A stretch of DNA of 64,000 nt from NCBI GenBank assembly GCA_032622095.1, contig CP136061.1, positions 40,923,797 through 40,987,796 of the forward strand, written 5' to 3'. The notes under the pieces were generated by a model that had not been told where the DNA came from, searched no databases, and was given only the letters and a program-made list of their open reading frames with translations. The number at the start of each line of letters is the position of its first letter. Position 1 is the stretch's first letter. Of the stretch, positions 33,791 to 46,185 are shown one piece after another. Source of the stretch: Siphonodentalium dalli. Taxonomy: Eukaryota > Mollusca > Scaphopoda > Gadilida > Siphonodentaliidae. Both the position numbers and the translations under genes were made by a program.

Positions 33791-34930
33791 ATTTTAATTA
33801 AGATACCTGTTATGTTTTAATAAGATACCTGTTATGTTTCTCAGGCTTTCAGCCAGGTTTTGGGGAACGGGTCCTGTATCTGCCGAGGGGGAAATGCAGT
33901 CAATGTTTTCAATGTCGTGGAAACACTAGTGGACCTACTTTTGTTGTATCGGCCAATAGAAGAATCAGAGAGTAGATTTGCTAATCGTTTTGCATCCATT
34001 TTCTACCCAAGTTACTATGCTATCAACCGCAATAACTTTAAAACCTAGAAAATTTATTAGATAAAAATTAATTGCCAGGTTAATGTCACTGGTGGTGAAG
34101 GCCTTGCGTTGTTTCCAGTATACGGAAACGCGCCCGTTGAAGTTAAATGACTCAGTATTCAAGACTCGGCAGATAGTTTGGATGCATAACGTGCCGGAAT
34201 ATAATACTCAGCAGATAGACGATTAGCAGTTTGGAAGCAATGAAGGCATAGAATAAAGGCGCAATGTTTTAGTTCTAAATATCAAGCTAAATTATAATAA
34301 ACATAGATAAGATGCTTTGAAAAAAATGGAGTGATATATATATTTTACGACATGAAGATAGAATCAGTGGGTATGATTAAATTATCAGTAGTCATTTTTC
34401 GTAACCTAACCGCAGCAACGTAACCAGCGGACACCAAAGCATGTGTTCTAGCGATGTCGGGTTTAATCACTTCCTCAGTTCATCTAACTGTGTCTGTAGG
34501 TTGGAGCTAACGTGCAGAGCCATGTGTGCCTGTTCAGAATCCGGAGCATTTCAGTAAAAACTAAATAAAGTGTACTCTATATTCTAAATGGAACACATCG
34601 ACCCTGCACGTTGAATGTTAGCTACGGCCTACAGACATACTGACATCCAACTTTTAGTGTTAGATCTGTCCGAGTGTGTATTCTCGCTAGAATTTCAAAT
34701 AAAGTTGACAACAATTTAAATTTCTTAGCACTGTCCCAACAAAATTGAGAAGTAAACATCTTTATACATATGGAATATGTCCTGTGGTATGACAGAAGGG
34801 GAAAAATTGGCTGGGGGGATGGGACCCTTAAAGGGACCCCCTGCCCTACTAGTGGAAAGCCTGTGTTTCTGCATCCACCTGGTTTATTTTAAGTTAATTT
34901 TATTAAAATGCCTTTTATGTTTCTGCTTAC
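33791..34930. other. Intron 5 remainder, nothing recognised
   Basis: No exon-like frame or transposon terminus stands out. A short palindrome GGGACCCTTAAAGGGACCCC lies at 34823. Confidence 0.45.
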
Positions 34931-34932
34931 AG

Positions 34933-35108
34933 CTGAATTGGAGAGCCATATACAGGACTTACACGAGGCTCACGATAAATCAACGGCAGACTTAAATAGG
35001 TCAGAGAAACATATCACCAAATTAATGGCGGAGAATGATAGACTGAGGCTGTGTGTCAGTCAGGATTCTAAAGATATCGTCGAGGAAAACAGAAGATTGA
35101 GAGAAAGG
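34933..35108 (+). CDS. Exon 6: coiled-coil segment
   Basis: The acceptor is TGTTTCTGCTTACAG. After two bases that complete an Ala codon the frame reads ELESHIQDLHEAHDKSTADL, then NRSEKHITKLMAENDRLRLC, then VSQDSKDIVEENRRLRER. The donor AGG|GTTAGT lies at 35109, phase 0. This is strong coiled coil with E/K/L heptads and Asn at core positions (AENDRL, EENRRL), as in dimeric coiled coils. Confidence 0.92.
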
Positions 35109-35404
35109 GTTAGTATAACGTCAAGACATATAAGTTATCTCTTAATAGTGCAATGGTAGTTATAATGGTAGAACAATTCTATACGAAATTTATCGCATCG
35201 TTGGATAAGTCGCATTGAATTTTGAAGCTTAAAATGTTGCCTTTTGGCTCTTTCTGTTGTATACGTCACACCTATTTCAGTGGCTTGTAATGGAACATCA
35301 AAATGACAGATTGACCTGGATTTAGAGTTATTTTAAGAGCAGAGGAAGCATTTTTATTTAAATAGAATTTATCACAGACGTAAAAATGAACGAACATTCC
35401 ACCA

Positions 35405-36222
35405 ATGCTTCCGGTATTCCCAATGTGATTTGGGGGAATTCCCAAGCAGGGGAGATAACATTGGTTCATTTTCATTAGGAGTGTGTGGGAACACGGATTA
35501 TAAAACTTATTATTTTGACTTGTATGAACTTTCGTAACTTAGACGTTTCTTTTTGATGCCACGTTTATCCATTTTGAATTTGAAAAAAACTGATAGGTAT
35601 AATGAAGCACGATGCCGTTTGAATAGTTTTAAGGTATGAGGAAAGACACAAAATATCCTATCATTTATAGGAATATAAATGGCCTCGTTAATTTAGTTGT
35701 TGCCTGATTGTCGAGAAGCATGAATGAAAACGCTTTGGGCTAATAGTGATGCAATGTACTCTTCAGTATTAAGTGTCAACTATACTCAACGTGGGGATTA
35801 AATGTTTGCAGACATCAAAGGGATCATACCGCAGTCATTGAATGTGGGTCACTCATGCTCGTGTTACAGTCAGGTCAAGGACACCCACTGTTTGTGAATT
35901 TGCTGCTGTTTGCGGTTGAATTCTTAGATATTAATACATATAATACGATATATATATGTTTTAAATGTCGGACAGGGAATAAAATAAAGACAAAGTGCAT
36001 ATGAGGATGGGGTATTTATTTATTTTTTGTATACCGAATTGTATTATTTAATCGCGTTGCAGTTAGTTGCGTCCCGTTGTTTACCTGTGATCACAGTTGA
36101 TTCCTCAAAATTCGGCTGAAAATATGCCCCTCATTGACTTACCGATCTATAAGTCGCAGGAGGATTTTAATAGGACAATTTGGGTTAAAAAGATGCGACT
36201 TATACACCGGCCGGTACGGTAA
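35405..36222. repeat. Repeat family J, copy 2
   Basis: CAAGCAGGGGAGATAACATT, GTTGAATTCTTAGATATTAA, CTATAAGTCGCAGGAGGATT and the end TATACACCGGCCGGTACGGT correspond to 8085-9050 in the same order. Confidence 0.75.
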
Positions 36223-37353
36223 CTAAATGCACTAAATTTTATTCGAGTTGAGCTTTAGCTAGAATCGAATCAAATTTAGTGGACATGAAGGTAATAAATT
36301 TTGTATAGAATTTTCGACGAATTTCAGATCCATTTTATCACATAATCACATGTTCGCAAGGAAAAACAATCTCGAGACAAAAAAATCAATATCGATTTCC
36401 ATATCAACCGAAGAGGAAGTAAAGAAACCTTCAAGAAAAGATATAGTTCCATTTTAAATGTGTCTTTTCATGTTGACAAAAATGTTCAATCACCCGTATC
36501 ACTCATGTTTATCTCAACCACCCTTATCACCCATGTTTATCTCAACCGCCCTTATCACTCATGTTTATCTCATAATCAACACTAAATAACCCAATACAAA
36601 TCAAATATCATAATTATATTCTAATTAACATAATAATAAAGATCCGGCATTGAAATTGACATCATTGTGCTAAGCTCTTATGTCACTACGCGTGCCAATA
36701 ATTCATGTGTTTCTTACTAATAAATATGAAGCCGGGTTCAGGGGCTAATTATGTGATAAATTAGCAGTATTATTATTTAGAATTTTGATTGCTTTCAAGT
36801 GTTCACACTGGTGATAAATTCAGCGGCCATAACTCTGTGACTAAGAATTCAATCTGATAAAATAGGCTCCTAGCTTATTTTTTCTACCTCAAACGATTTA
36901 AGTGCTTATCATCAGACACTCCATGTTTTTGCATAACAAACATACTTGGTATATATACCGTATACAGAGTGTGGCAAGCTTTATGAATTTGATCGATTGA
37001 ACATGCAGTCACTATGCTGGACTCGTTGACTTTTAATGTACTGCATGGATATTTGTTAATTGATGGGGATGGATGTCAAATGAACCATTGTTTTAGCAAT
37101 TATTGTTGCACATCTTTCAGTGTAGGTGTTCCGAAATTAGTGATGACCCTGGATGACCAATAAAAAAGTGCAGTAACACACATTTTACTCTTAGCATCAG
37201 GGTCCGCAGGCGCGTTATTTACCGTTGCTAGATATTTTGCCAAATGAAATTAATTTTTGCCAAATGCTATAAGAAGTTGCCAAATTCGATGAGTTTCTGC
37301 AAAATTGAATCTTATATTTTGACGATCGCTATTTGAATGACTTTTGATCTGAA

Positions 37354-37561
37354 CAAGCCTTGAAATAGGGTGTCTGTCATTTGCAGAATGAGGTCCCCAG
37401 AGGGTGAATTTAGTGATGCTACACTGCATAGTGGGCTAGCATCACCAAATTCACCCTCTGGGGACCTCATTCTGCTTACACCTCATAGTGGGCTAGCATC
37501 ACTAAATTCACCCACTGGGGACCTCATTCTGCAAATGACAGACACCCTATTTCAAGGCTTG
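37354..37561. mobile_element. Family D element with perfect 8-bp target duplication
   Basis: Ends CAAGCCTTGAAATAGGGTGT and ACACCCTATTTCAAGGCTTG are inverted copies. The flank GATCTGAA is present on both sides (37346-37353 and 37562-37569), the clearest case in the family. It contains three blocks of the GAGGTCCCCAGAGGGTGAAT signature. Confidence 0.95.
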
Positions 37562-37938
37562 GATCTGAAAGCATCTTGATAGAGGTGTTAACATTTCCTA
37601 TAACATTATAACACACCACTATTTGTAAGTCTTTTCTGAAATGAAGGGTGTTGAATGACAGTAGTTTAAAATTACTTGCACAATTGAAAATGGCTTGCCA
37701 AAACTTTTGCAAATTTAAAATACTGTTTGCCAAATCTGGCCAAATGGGAATAATTATATTTATATTTGGTGAACGGCAGCATGAACACTGCTTGGCATTC
37801 TCGATATTAAATTCACGTATATTAATTCTTGAAAAGTAGTGATGTGCGGTTTATAAATTTCATTTTGGTTTCGGTATGCTTTATGTAGAAAAACCAGGTT
37901 TTGGTTTCGGATATGGTTTTACTCAATACAGCAATTTG

Positions 37939-38330
37939 TTACCCAACAAACCGGCCAAAACCGGCCAAATAAAGCTTCAACAGCCTAAAATATCTTCGGT
38001 CTGTCTCAATAGAACCATACACATATGGATATCATTGGAACCGGCTCCTTGACCACATTGTGATAGTTACAGTTATGCCCTGTGCCGATGCATTCTCTTA
38101 TATATGCGAGTCGACCATAGGTCGCCTCGCATATATAAGAGAATGCATTGGCCTAAACAAAATCTTTTTTTAACACTTTTTACCATTTTTTCTTACATTC
38201 TTTAACAATTTTATAATTTTTAATGTGTTAAGCCAATGCATTCTCTTATATATGCGAGGCGACCTATGGTCGACTCGCATATATAAGAGAATGCATTGGC
38301 ACAGGGCCCTTCTGTTGGGTAAAGGGTTAA
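37939..38330. mobile_element. Family A foldback, CCCAACA type
   Basis: The left end is worn (TTACCCAACAAACCGGCC); the right end TGTTGGGTAAAGGGTTAA is intact. Two full palindromes face each other (38086-38153 and 38231-38301). Confidence 0.9.
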
Positions 38331-38535
38331 TAGAGCAGATGGTATAATATATGACATAATATTTCTAGCTATTTTCCAGTCATGTCCATAGTCTGTGGCA
38401 GTAGTCACCACTATTGGCCATATGTCACCCAAATGTTCCTAATTGCTATAGTGGTGGCTGACAAAAGTGCATGCTAATACGGGAATTACATGTATTCCAG
38501 ACTTGAGAAAAACAGAAAAAAGTCTGGAATTCAAC

Positions 38536-38696
38536 TACAGTAATGCCCTATATAATCGACTCCTTAACCACAGCAGAATTATGGGTAACTTTTCAGGATT
38601 TAGTCGGAAATATGGCTTGTCATATTTCCGACTAAATCCTGAAAAATTACTCATAACTATGCTGTGGTTAAGGAGTTAATTATTTAGGGCATTACC
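38536..38696. mobile_element. Family C foldback with the loop-side third deleted
   Basis: TACAGTAATGCCCTATATAA and TTATTTAGGGCATTACC ends; the central GCCATTCATCGGAAAGCTC part is missing, so the arms meet at TTGTCATATTTCC. Confidence 0.88.
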
Positions 38697-38763
38697 TATT
38701 TGGGGATATTTGGCATCATTTAACATTTGTCCCGAATTTAATTGAGTGACATGTTTTCTTCAG

Positions 38764-38950
38764 CTTGATGGTGCATACGAACACAGTGGCCACGGTGATG
38801 GTGATTATCACTTACGAGCTGAGCTTGAACAGTTACAAGATGAACACCGATCGACGAGAGATAAAAATATCATTTTACATGAAGAAAACTACAAGCTGCG
38901 AGAGGAACTGGATCTGAATAGACGGGACAAGGGAGGCTACTCATCATACA
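38764..38950 (+). CDS. Exon 7: coiled-coil segment
   Basis: The acceptor is GACATGTTTTCTTCAG. The frame reads LDGAYEHSGHGDGDYHLRAE, then LEQLQDEHRSTRDKNIILHE, then ENYKLREELDLNRRDKGGYS. The donor is ATACA|GTTAGT at 38951, phase 1. The middle is coiled coil (LRAELEQLQDEH, LHEENYKLREELD); the ends are Gly/His/Ser-rich linkers. Read past the donor the frame stops at once (TAG), which supports the splice site. Confidence 0.92.
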
Positions 38951-39082
38951 GTTAGTTATCCTTCCTATAAATTAGAGAAATAATTGGAGATTAACAAGCT
39001 TTACCAGCAAACCAATCATTCTCAAGTGTTTCAGTCCACATGATTTAAATAGTAATGACTCATTTCAACCTATAAATTATAT

Positions 39083-39297
39083 ACAGTAATGCCCTAAGTA
39101 ATCGACTCCTTAAACACAGCAGAATTATGGGTAACTTTTCAGGATTTAGTTGGAAATATGGCTTGTTGCCATCATCGGAAAGCTCTCCCCGAGAGCTTTC
39201 CGATGAATGGCAACAAGCCATATTTCCGACTAAATCCTGAAAAGTTATCCATAAATTTGCTGTGTTTAAGGAGTCGATTACTTAGGGCATTACTGTA
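39083..39297. mobile_element. Family C foldback, complete
   Basis: ACAGTAATGCCCTAAGTAAT ... TTACTTAGGGCATTACTGT, loop CTCCCCGAGAG near 39185. Confidence 0.9.
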
Positions 39298-39682
39298 CAT
39301 GCAAGTAGTTTGGGAGAAGGGATATTCAAACATACATACAAGCTGATTTTCGAAAAGTAATCGGTAAATCTTGTTATTTATGACTCCAATTTAGCTGGTT
39401 TATAGGGGGTGTGGTTATAGAATGAAAACCTTTCTTTTCTATGCAGATTTTTCACGATTTTTGGACAATTTCTCATTTTAAACACCATTTTCCACCTAGT
39501 TATTGTATCAAACAATGATTATAATGATTATTGTTACTTACTCCCAAAGTCAGATTGTTGATAAAAAATGTTTTATACCCAGAGTATTGATGACTGACAA
39601 CCAAAAATAATGCATTTATTGAAGCGAATAACAATGTCGTAAGCAATATTGTCAGCGGGTAGTTAGTTGCCTAGCAACCGTT

Positions 39683-39913
39683 ACGCATAGTGGACTAGCA
39701 TCACCAAATTCACCCTCTGGGGACCTCATTCTGCATGGCCTCATCTGCTATGGTAGACATAGACTCAGATTGTTCCCAAATGGTGAATATTGTGATGTAC
39801 ACCCATTGGGAGCATCGATTATGCATTGTGTCCCACTATGTGGGATAGCTTCACTAAATTCACCCCCTGGGGACCTCATTCTGCAAATGAGAGGCACACT
39901 AAACTCAGACTTG
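39683..39913. mobile_element. Family D element, left-truncated
   Basis: Begins inside the signature hairpin (GCATAGTGGACTAGCATCAC), carries CATCTGCTATGGTAGACATA, and ends GGCACACTAAACTCAGACTTG. Confidence 0.8.
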
Positions 39914-39925
39914 GGGCCCACTCAG

Positions 39926-40311
39926 TTAACCCTTTACCCAACAAAAGGGCCCTGTGCCAATGCATTCTCTTATATATGCGAGTCGACCATAGGTCGCCTC
40001 GCATATATAAGAGAATGCATTGGCTTAACACATTAAAAATTATAAAATTGTTAAAGAATGTAAGAAAAAATGGTAAAAAGTGTTAAAGATTTTTTTTAGG
40101 CCAATGCATTCTCTTATATATGCGAGGCGACCTATGGTCGACTCGCATATATAAGAGAATGCATTGGCACAGGGCATAACTGTAACCATCACAATGTGGT
40201 CAATGAGCCGGTTCCAATGATATCCATATTTGTATGGTTTTATTGAGACAGACCCAAGATAATTTAGGCTGTTGCAGCTTTATTTGGCCGGTTTGTTAGG
40301 TAAAGGGTTAA
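39926..40311. mobile_element. Family A foldback, CCCAACA type, complete
   Basis: Ends TTAACCCTTTACCCAACAAA and TTTGTTAGGTAAAGGGTTAA. Two full palindromes at 39956-40025 and 40098-40169. It starts 12 bp after a family D element and ends about 80 bp before exon 8. Confidence 0.93.
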
Positions 40312-40392
40312 GGGAGCCAGTTTAGTGTCTAATTTCAGTACGATTACAGACATATCCTGCTTTTTTGACTCATATTATTTTTGGTCTTCCAG

Positions 40393-41292
40393 GCAGAGAT
40401 CATGACAAGGAGACATCGTACGTGAGAGATAATGACAAGGAGAGATCGTTTGATCATGATAGGGATATGCTCAATAGAGGGCAGCATCTACCTGACCGTG
40501 ACCGGCAACAAGATCGGGACCGAGGACATCTGCCCGAGTTAAGAGACTCCGCGGGTTACCTGAAAAAATACGAACAGTATGCAGAAGGCTCAACCTCCCT
40601 AACTAAACCCCAAATGGATTATTCCAAATCTCAGGATTATTCAAAGTCTCAGATGGACTATTCCAAATCTCAAATGGACAATTCCAAATCTCAATTGGAC
40701 CCTAAGCCTCAAATGGACCATTCCACATCATCATTGGACTATCGTAGTTTAGAGAGAGGATCAGGTGTGAGCCGGGATCCTCTCAGAGGATCAGGTGTGA
40801 GCCGGGATCCTCTCAGAGAGAGAGGATCAGGTGTGAGCCGGGATCCTCTCACAAAACACGATTACAGCGAACCGTCGAGGAAACAGGATTACAGCGAACC
40901 GTCGAGGAAACAGGATTACAGCGAACCGTCGAGGAAACAGGATTACAGCAATACAAGTTTGGATAGGACACGATCGTTATCGAGGGAAAGTTATTCACGC
41001 GATTATAAGAGCTATGATGGAGGCCACGCCCACCCACCAATGAATGACACTCCTTCTAGGGTTGAGAAAACAACAATTGATTTGGGGTATGATAAGTATT
41101 CAAATTCTATCGGTAACACAAAAAGTGGATTGCGGCGTGCGAAGTCGGAGCGGGATATTATAGAGCGAGAATTCATGGAGGCGGCTAAGTTTGATAAATA
41201 CAGAATAGATCGAGATATCAAGAATTTGACGTCAAATGGCTATCTAGAGCGTGGGAGCAAACTAAACCAGACCGGAATCGATAAATATCAAG
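40393..41292 (+). CDS. Exon 8: charged, internally repeated region
   Basis: The acceptor is TTTTTGGTCTTCCAG; the donor is ATCAAG|GTAAAA at 41293. The exon is 900 nt, phase 1 at both ends. It encodes about 300 residues of highly charged, disordered protein. Positions 40425-40560 are Asp/Arg-rich (DRDRQQDRDRGHLPE). From 40610 it has tandem short repeats: YSKSQMD-type units (about five), RGSGVSRDPL (three copies, 40755-40850) and DYSEPSRKQ (about four copies, 40860-40955). The 3' third is more complex (RRAKSERDIIEREFMEAAKF) and probably helical. The repeats are nearly identical at DNA level, so copy number may vary between alleles. Confidence 0.92.
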
Positions 41293-41462
41293 GTAAAAAC
41301 ACACTGTTTTCTCTATTTATCTGAAGTTATAATTTTTTCTTGTTCTGAGACTGTTGCAAACAGTAACAAAGATGACTCATAACCAAAGTTTTTGGGATTT
41401 ATAGTCTATGAATAATGTTGGAAATAGGTTCTAAATGCTCTTTTAATCGGTCAAGTGTAAAT

Positions 41463-41609
41463 ATAAGTAATGGATTTTGATTTTGTTGCGTTCCATAGAG
41501 TATGGATGTAAGTTTGTCTGACATTTTTATGTTTTGTGTTCCACACAAAATGTCAGACCAACATGCATCCATACTCAATGGAACACAAGCAAATCAACAT
41601 CCATTACTT
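41463..41609. repeat. Foldback with arms of about 65 bp
   Basis: AAGTAATGGATTTTGATTTT, GTTCCATAGAGTATGGATG and TGTCTGACATTTT pair with AAAATGTCAGACCAACATGC, CATCCATACTCAATGGAAC and ATCAACATCCATTACTTAAG. Single copy in this window. Confidence 0.88.
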
Positions 41610-41900
41610 AAGAAAAGCATTGTGACATGTTTTATAGTCTTCATTTTAGTCAAGTTTTGTTATCAGTTTTCATAAGTTTTAGCACTGATAGTTAATTGAA
41701 ACAATTAATATTTGAAAAATTGTTGGTAAAATAAAAACATTATGATAGGAATTCATCAAAGTTTTATGGAAATTAAAATCAGAAATATCACAAACATTCT
41801 AGTGTTTTGTGTGTAATCTATGCTACTGTTCGGAATAGTATGCAGAACTTTATTTGATTTTGATTGTTCACTAAAATGGGTGGCACCATCACTCTATTGT

Positions 41901-42163
41901 TTAACCCTTTCATGACGGGAGCTGCGCTGGTGCAGCATTAAAGATCCCTGTGCTAGTACATTCTCTTATATATGTTAGTCTCACATAGAGAACCTCGCAT
42001 ATAAAGAGAATGCACCAGCTTACTAGGTCAAGGTAAATATTGTTAGGCCAATGTATTCTCTTATATATGCGAAGCTCCCTATGGGAGAATCACATATATA
42101 AGAGAATGCATTGGCACATGATTTTCGTGAAATTTCAGGAAGATCCAGTCATGGAAGGGTTAA
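41901..42163. mobile_element. Family A foldback, CATGAC type, complete
   Basis: Ends TTAACCCTTTCATGACGGGA and CCAGTCATGGAAGGGTTAA. First hairpin CTAGTACATTCTC (worn), second GCCAATGTATTCTC..GAGAATGCATTGGC (42046-42115). Confidence 0.9.
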
Positions 42164-42626
42164 TAATTATTAGAACTCACTGTTTGGATTTAGGCTGCAC
42201 ATTTACAAGATTTGCTATTACATTTATGAGGGTCTGTCTCCACCTTGGACAACCCTATGACACTATTGCTACATACATACATACGCTTTGTTAGTTTAAT
42301 AGTACCTGCTATTAAAAAGTTACTCTTCCCATCTTTGTGAGATATTTTTTTAATTAAATGAGATAACTATATTGACTAGATATTACAAGAAAGCATCTTT
42401 ATATATTATATGGGATTATTAATCTGATTACGTTACTCGTATTTAAATTCATGCAGTAATATTTTTGCTAAATTTGCGAACTTATGGAAGTTATGGAAGG
42501 GTTAATGCTAGATATTACATAAACACAATCAAGCAGTAAATTAATTCAAATGAGAATTTTGGGATGCTAATTATGGTTCTCAGGCGTGATAGATCAATTA
42601 TAGTCTATATTTTCATTATATATATA

Positions 42627-43405
42627 TACTAGCAGGTGACCCGACTTCGTCCGGGCTTTGACCTTGAATTGACCATTTTGAAGGTCAAGGTCAGGTCGGG
42701 GTAATGATTTGACCCTCCAAAACACTCCCCGGACAAAAGTATCCCTAGGTATAAAATTTCGCCGAAATCCGTCCGTTTTACCCGATTTGACCTTGAATTG
42801 ACAATTTTGAAGGTCAAGGTCAGGTCGTGGTCACGATTTGACCCATCGAAAACACTCCCCCGACAAAAGTATCCCTAGGTATCAAACTTCGTCGAAATCC
42901 GTTAATTTTTTAATTTAATTTGAGTTAATTCTGGTACCTGTCCCGTGATGGTACCCGTCCCTAAAAGAGGTACGTTTGTGGGTACCTATTTCAAGGTGAA
43001 GATCACCTTGGGCGGAAAAAGTTACCCGATGAAAATCTCCCCCGTTCCTTGGAACCCCTAAGTACGAAGACAGACAAGAATCACACAACACGCTCATGTC
43101 TGGATACAGACACACTCACATCTGGCCCCAGAATAAGAATCACACTACACGCATACACTCTTTATCAATGACACTGCAGATACGAATGCTCTTTAACTAT
43201 CAACGCGATTAACTCCACAGTGCCAAGGACGGTCATTTTGGTGACTAGGAGTGGAGAAGGGGTGCTCGGAGCTTCTCCAAAACGGCGGTAAACACTGCCC
43301 GTGGCTTTTTAACCTTAGATTGGAAGTTTGAGCTCAATCGGTCCAGCCGTTTTCCCGGCCATAGCTAACAGACAAACAGACAGAAGTCCCAAAATATATA
43401 TTAGA
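42627..43405. mobile_element. Repeat starting CTAGCAGGTGACCCGACTTCG (SINE-like or LINE tail)
   Basis: It begins after a TATATATA run with a CTAGC..GACCCGACTTCGTCCGGG phrase seen in many invertebrate dispersed repeats. It has an internal duplication (TTTTGAAGGTCAAGGTCAGG at 42677 and 42809; ACAAAAGTATCCCTAGGTAT at 42734 and 42865) and ends CCATAGCTAACAGACAAACA..ATATATTAGA. Class uncertain. Confidence 0.6.
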
Positions 43406-43705
43406 TTGTAATTACATGCACTTCACAAGTATCTCTGTACCTATTATACTATTTAGGTGATAGACTACAACATTATAAAAATGGGGAATTTTATATCAAA
43501 TTAAAACTTTAGAATGTAACACAAATCATATTTTATCACATAATTTGGCCATAAAAGCAGTTTCATAATTATCGGTAATAGACACGTTTAATATCAGCGC
43601 GTGCGATGACGTCACGGCGTTCTTCAAATAACTTGCGATCGCTGTAGTTTATGATTGTTGTTTTCGATGAATATTTCGCGTTGCTTCGGGTTTATTTGAT
43701 CATGT

Positions 43706-43830
43706 GATAAAAGGTATCTCACACTCGTCCTATTTTATACGTAATTTATCAACCTCGTCCTCTAAATTCTATTTAGTGAACTCGGTTGATAAATTCCGTA
43801 TAAAATAGAAACTCATGTGAGATCCTCTAT
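43706..43830. repeat. Foldback with arms of about 50 bp
   Basis: TATCTCACACTCGTCCTATT and TTATACGTAATTTATCAACC pair with GGTTGATAAATTCCGTATAA and ACTCATGTGAGAT; the loop is TCGTCCTCTAAATTCTATTT. Single copy in the window. Confidence 0.8.
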
Positions 43831-44368
43831 ATGTTACATTTCTATATTTCATATCAGTCTTTCGATTTTGAGGTGCTCAATTGCTATTGCGCACCATCGC
43901 TTGCCCGAAATTGAAAAGTACTATGCAAATGACCTTGGTCAAGTTGACTCAATACTTAACTAATAAAATGCAGCACAGTAAGGGTTGGGTTAACAGTGAT
44001 CGTCGAAGAAGGCATAGCATCAAAGGTTATACAATGAAGTGTTTTCAAACCATCCAACGTGGTCAGTGTGTGTTGCAGACAGAAAATCTGGTCCCACTCG
44101 GGAGTCGGTGCTGTGAAAAATGATCCCAGGAAGGAAACGTTTTGAGAAATAACCCGTCATGATTACCATTATTTTGTTTGATGTTTTATTTTATTAATAA
44201 ATTAATATTATTTGTGTGTATTATATATCTGTTTACATGTACATGCATAATGTTATTTCCCGGTGCACCAAAGCAAAATTGTGCACCTGGATTCAAAATC
44301 AGGCCCACAATAAACTGCGCCTGCATTTTTCAAAATCTAAGGACTGTTTCACATTGATAAATTATCAG

Positions 44369-44554
44369 ATTTGGACTCAAGATATCAAGTTCTGACAAAA
44401 GCTGGTGACAATCCACTGACACCCCGTATGAGACCCCATTCTTTGTTGGGTTTGAAGAAGAGCCCAATAAGGGTGATGCCAAAAGGACCGAGCCACTCCC
44501 TGAATCGCAGCTACAATGATGCCGAGGAGATGTTATCTGAAATTAAGGCTTCCG
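44369..44554 (+). CDS. Exon 9: basic, Pro/Ser-containing segment
   Basis: The acceptor is ATAAATTATCAG, weak in pyrimidines; the donor is TTCCG|GTACGA at 44555. It is 186 nt, phase 1 at both ends, joining exon 8 by a split Asp codon. It encodes LDSRYQVLTKAGDNPLTPRM, then RPHSLLGLKKSPIRVMPKGP, then SHSLNRSYNDAEEMLSEIKA. It is basic with SP/TP sites. The end (DAEEMLSEIK) resembles the acidic-hydrophobic motif seen in exon 3. Confidence 0.85.
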
Positions 44555-44959
44555 GTACGAATGAAAATCTCTGTAGAACAATGCTAACATGTAACGTAAC
44601 TAACATGATGGAACTATGATGAAACGCTGGAATTTGCATTGAAGATCAATAACATTGTCCTGTTCTAAAAATAACCACTCTACCTTCCCCCTCCTTTTAT
44701 ATATTTATATATTACATTTGAATTTTGAATTATTGAAACATATTTCAAATCAAAAAGGTAATCTGCAATTTGTCGATATACATATAGCCAAAAATTGTGT
44801 AGTGTACATGATGAATTTAAAAATTAATATTAGTTTATAAATCATTGCCGTAGCACAAAAAAGAGGCAGAAATAATTCCTCTGCTACATGTGCTCTCAGT
44901 TCTTATATGCATGTTAAAAACAGGCTTGTGTATAAAATAATATTAGTTCTCTTCAAGAT

Positions 44960-45175
44960 ACAGTAATGCCCTAAGTAATCGACCTCTTAACCAAAGCAGA
45001 ATTATGGGTAACTTTTCAGGATTTAGTCGGAAATATGGCTTGTTGCCATTCATCGGAAAGCTCTCAGGGAGAGCTTTCTGATGAATGGCAACAAGCCATA
45101 TTTCCGACTAAATCCTGAAAAGTTACCCATAATTCTGCTTTGGTTAAGAGGTCGATTACTTAGGGCATTACTGTA
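44960..45175. mobile_element. Family C foldback, complete
   Basis: ACAGTAATGCCCTAAGTAAT ... TTACTTAGGGCATTACTGT, loop AGCTCTCAGGGAGAGCT. Both arms carry the compensating change CCAAAGCAG / CTGCTTTGG, so they are still perfectly paired there. Confidence 0.92.
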
Positions 45176-45681
45176 TGTAAATATATATATTTGAATGAGA
45201 TGATGTAGGATGATGGATGAAAACTAGAAACAATGTTCCTCTTAAACACGTTATTGATCTGTTATCCATCCCTCCGTCAGTCTGTCAGTACTATGGACTC
45301 AATACAATTCAGATGAACTTTATCTATTGTGTTGATTTGGAGTAGGTCATATTGTCTGTTTTTGACAAGATGATGAAAACATTCTAAATTGATCATGGGC
45401 AATCATTTTCTGTTTTGATTCAGAAATGACTAGAATAAGATGTATTTGTTCTATATCTATTATCTAACATGAATATTGCAAGATTAAGCACCATTGTTAT
45501 ATTACTTATCATTATCAATGTTGATAAATATCACAATACAGGCATGTTCTGATAATGAAGAATATGTGAATTTAAAACTTAAGACACAGCACATGAGTAA
45601 AACAAGTCTGTGACATGCATTATTAGATGACAATTCCAGTCAAATAGAAATGGTGTTCATGTGAATTATATTGGTGTCATT

Positions 45682-46132
45682 CAAGTCTGAGTTTTGTGTG
45701 CCTGTCATTTGCAGAATGAGGTCCCCAGAGGGTGAATTTAATTACGCTATCCCACATAGTGGGCTAGCATCACTAAATTACCCTCTGGGGACCTCATTCT
45801 GCATGGCCTTATCTGCTATGGGAGACTCAGAATGAAGTTCCCGAATGATGAATATTGTGGGTACACCCATTGGGAACCTCGATTATGCAATGTGTCGTCT
45901 ACCAATTTGGGGATATAGAGAAACTAAACTAAAAAAGAAATAGAATCTATTTGAAGAAGTTTCTATAGAAATTTGATCACAAAGAAACTTTCAAGAAAAG
46001 ATGAGACCTGAGCAGAATGAAGTCCCAGAGGGTGAATTTAGTGATGTTAGCCCGCTATGTGGGATAGCGTCACTAAATTCACCCTATGGGGACCTCAATC
46101 TGCAAATGACAGGCACAGTAAACTCAGTCTTG
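45682..46132. mobile_element. Family D element, long form
   Basis: Ends CAAGTCTGAGTTTTGTGTGC and CAGTAAACTCAGTCTTG. The 8-bp flanks GTGTCATT and ATGTAATT match in 6 of 8. Two signature hairpins are joined by an internal part (GAATATTGTGGGTACACCCA, GAAACTTTCAAGAAAAGATG). It ends 53 bp before exon 10. Confidence 0.88.
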
Positions 46133-46185
46133 ATGTAATTATACCGAGTCAGCTGCTGTTCATCCCTCGCACTGATTCATTCTAG

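Noticed and set aside
43881-44123. 80-codon frame as a separate gene
   Set aside because: No splice phase agreement with the chained exons, no recognisable domain, and it lies next to a foldback; likely chance.
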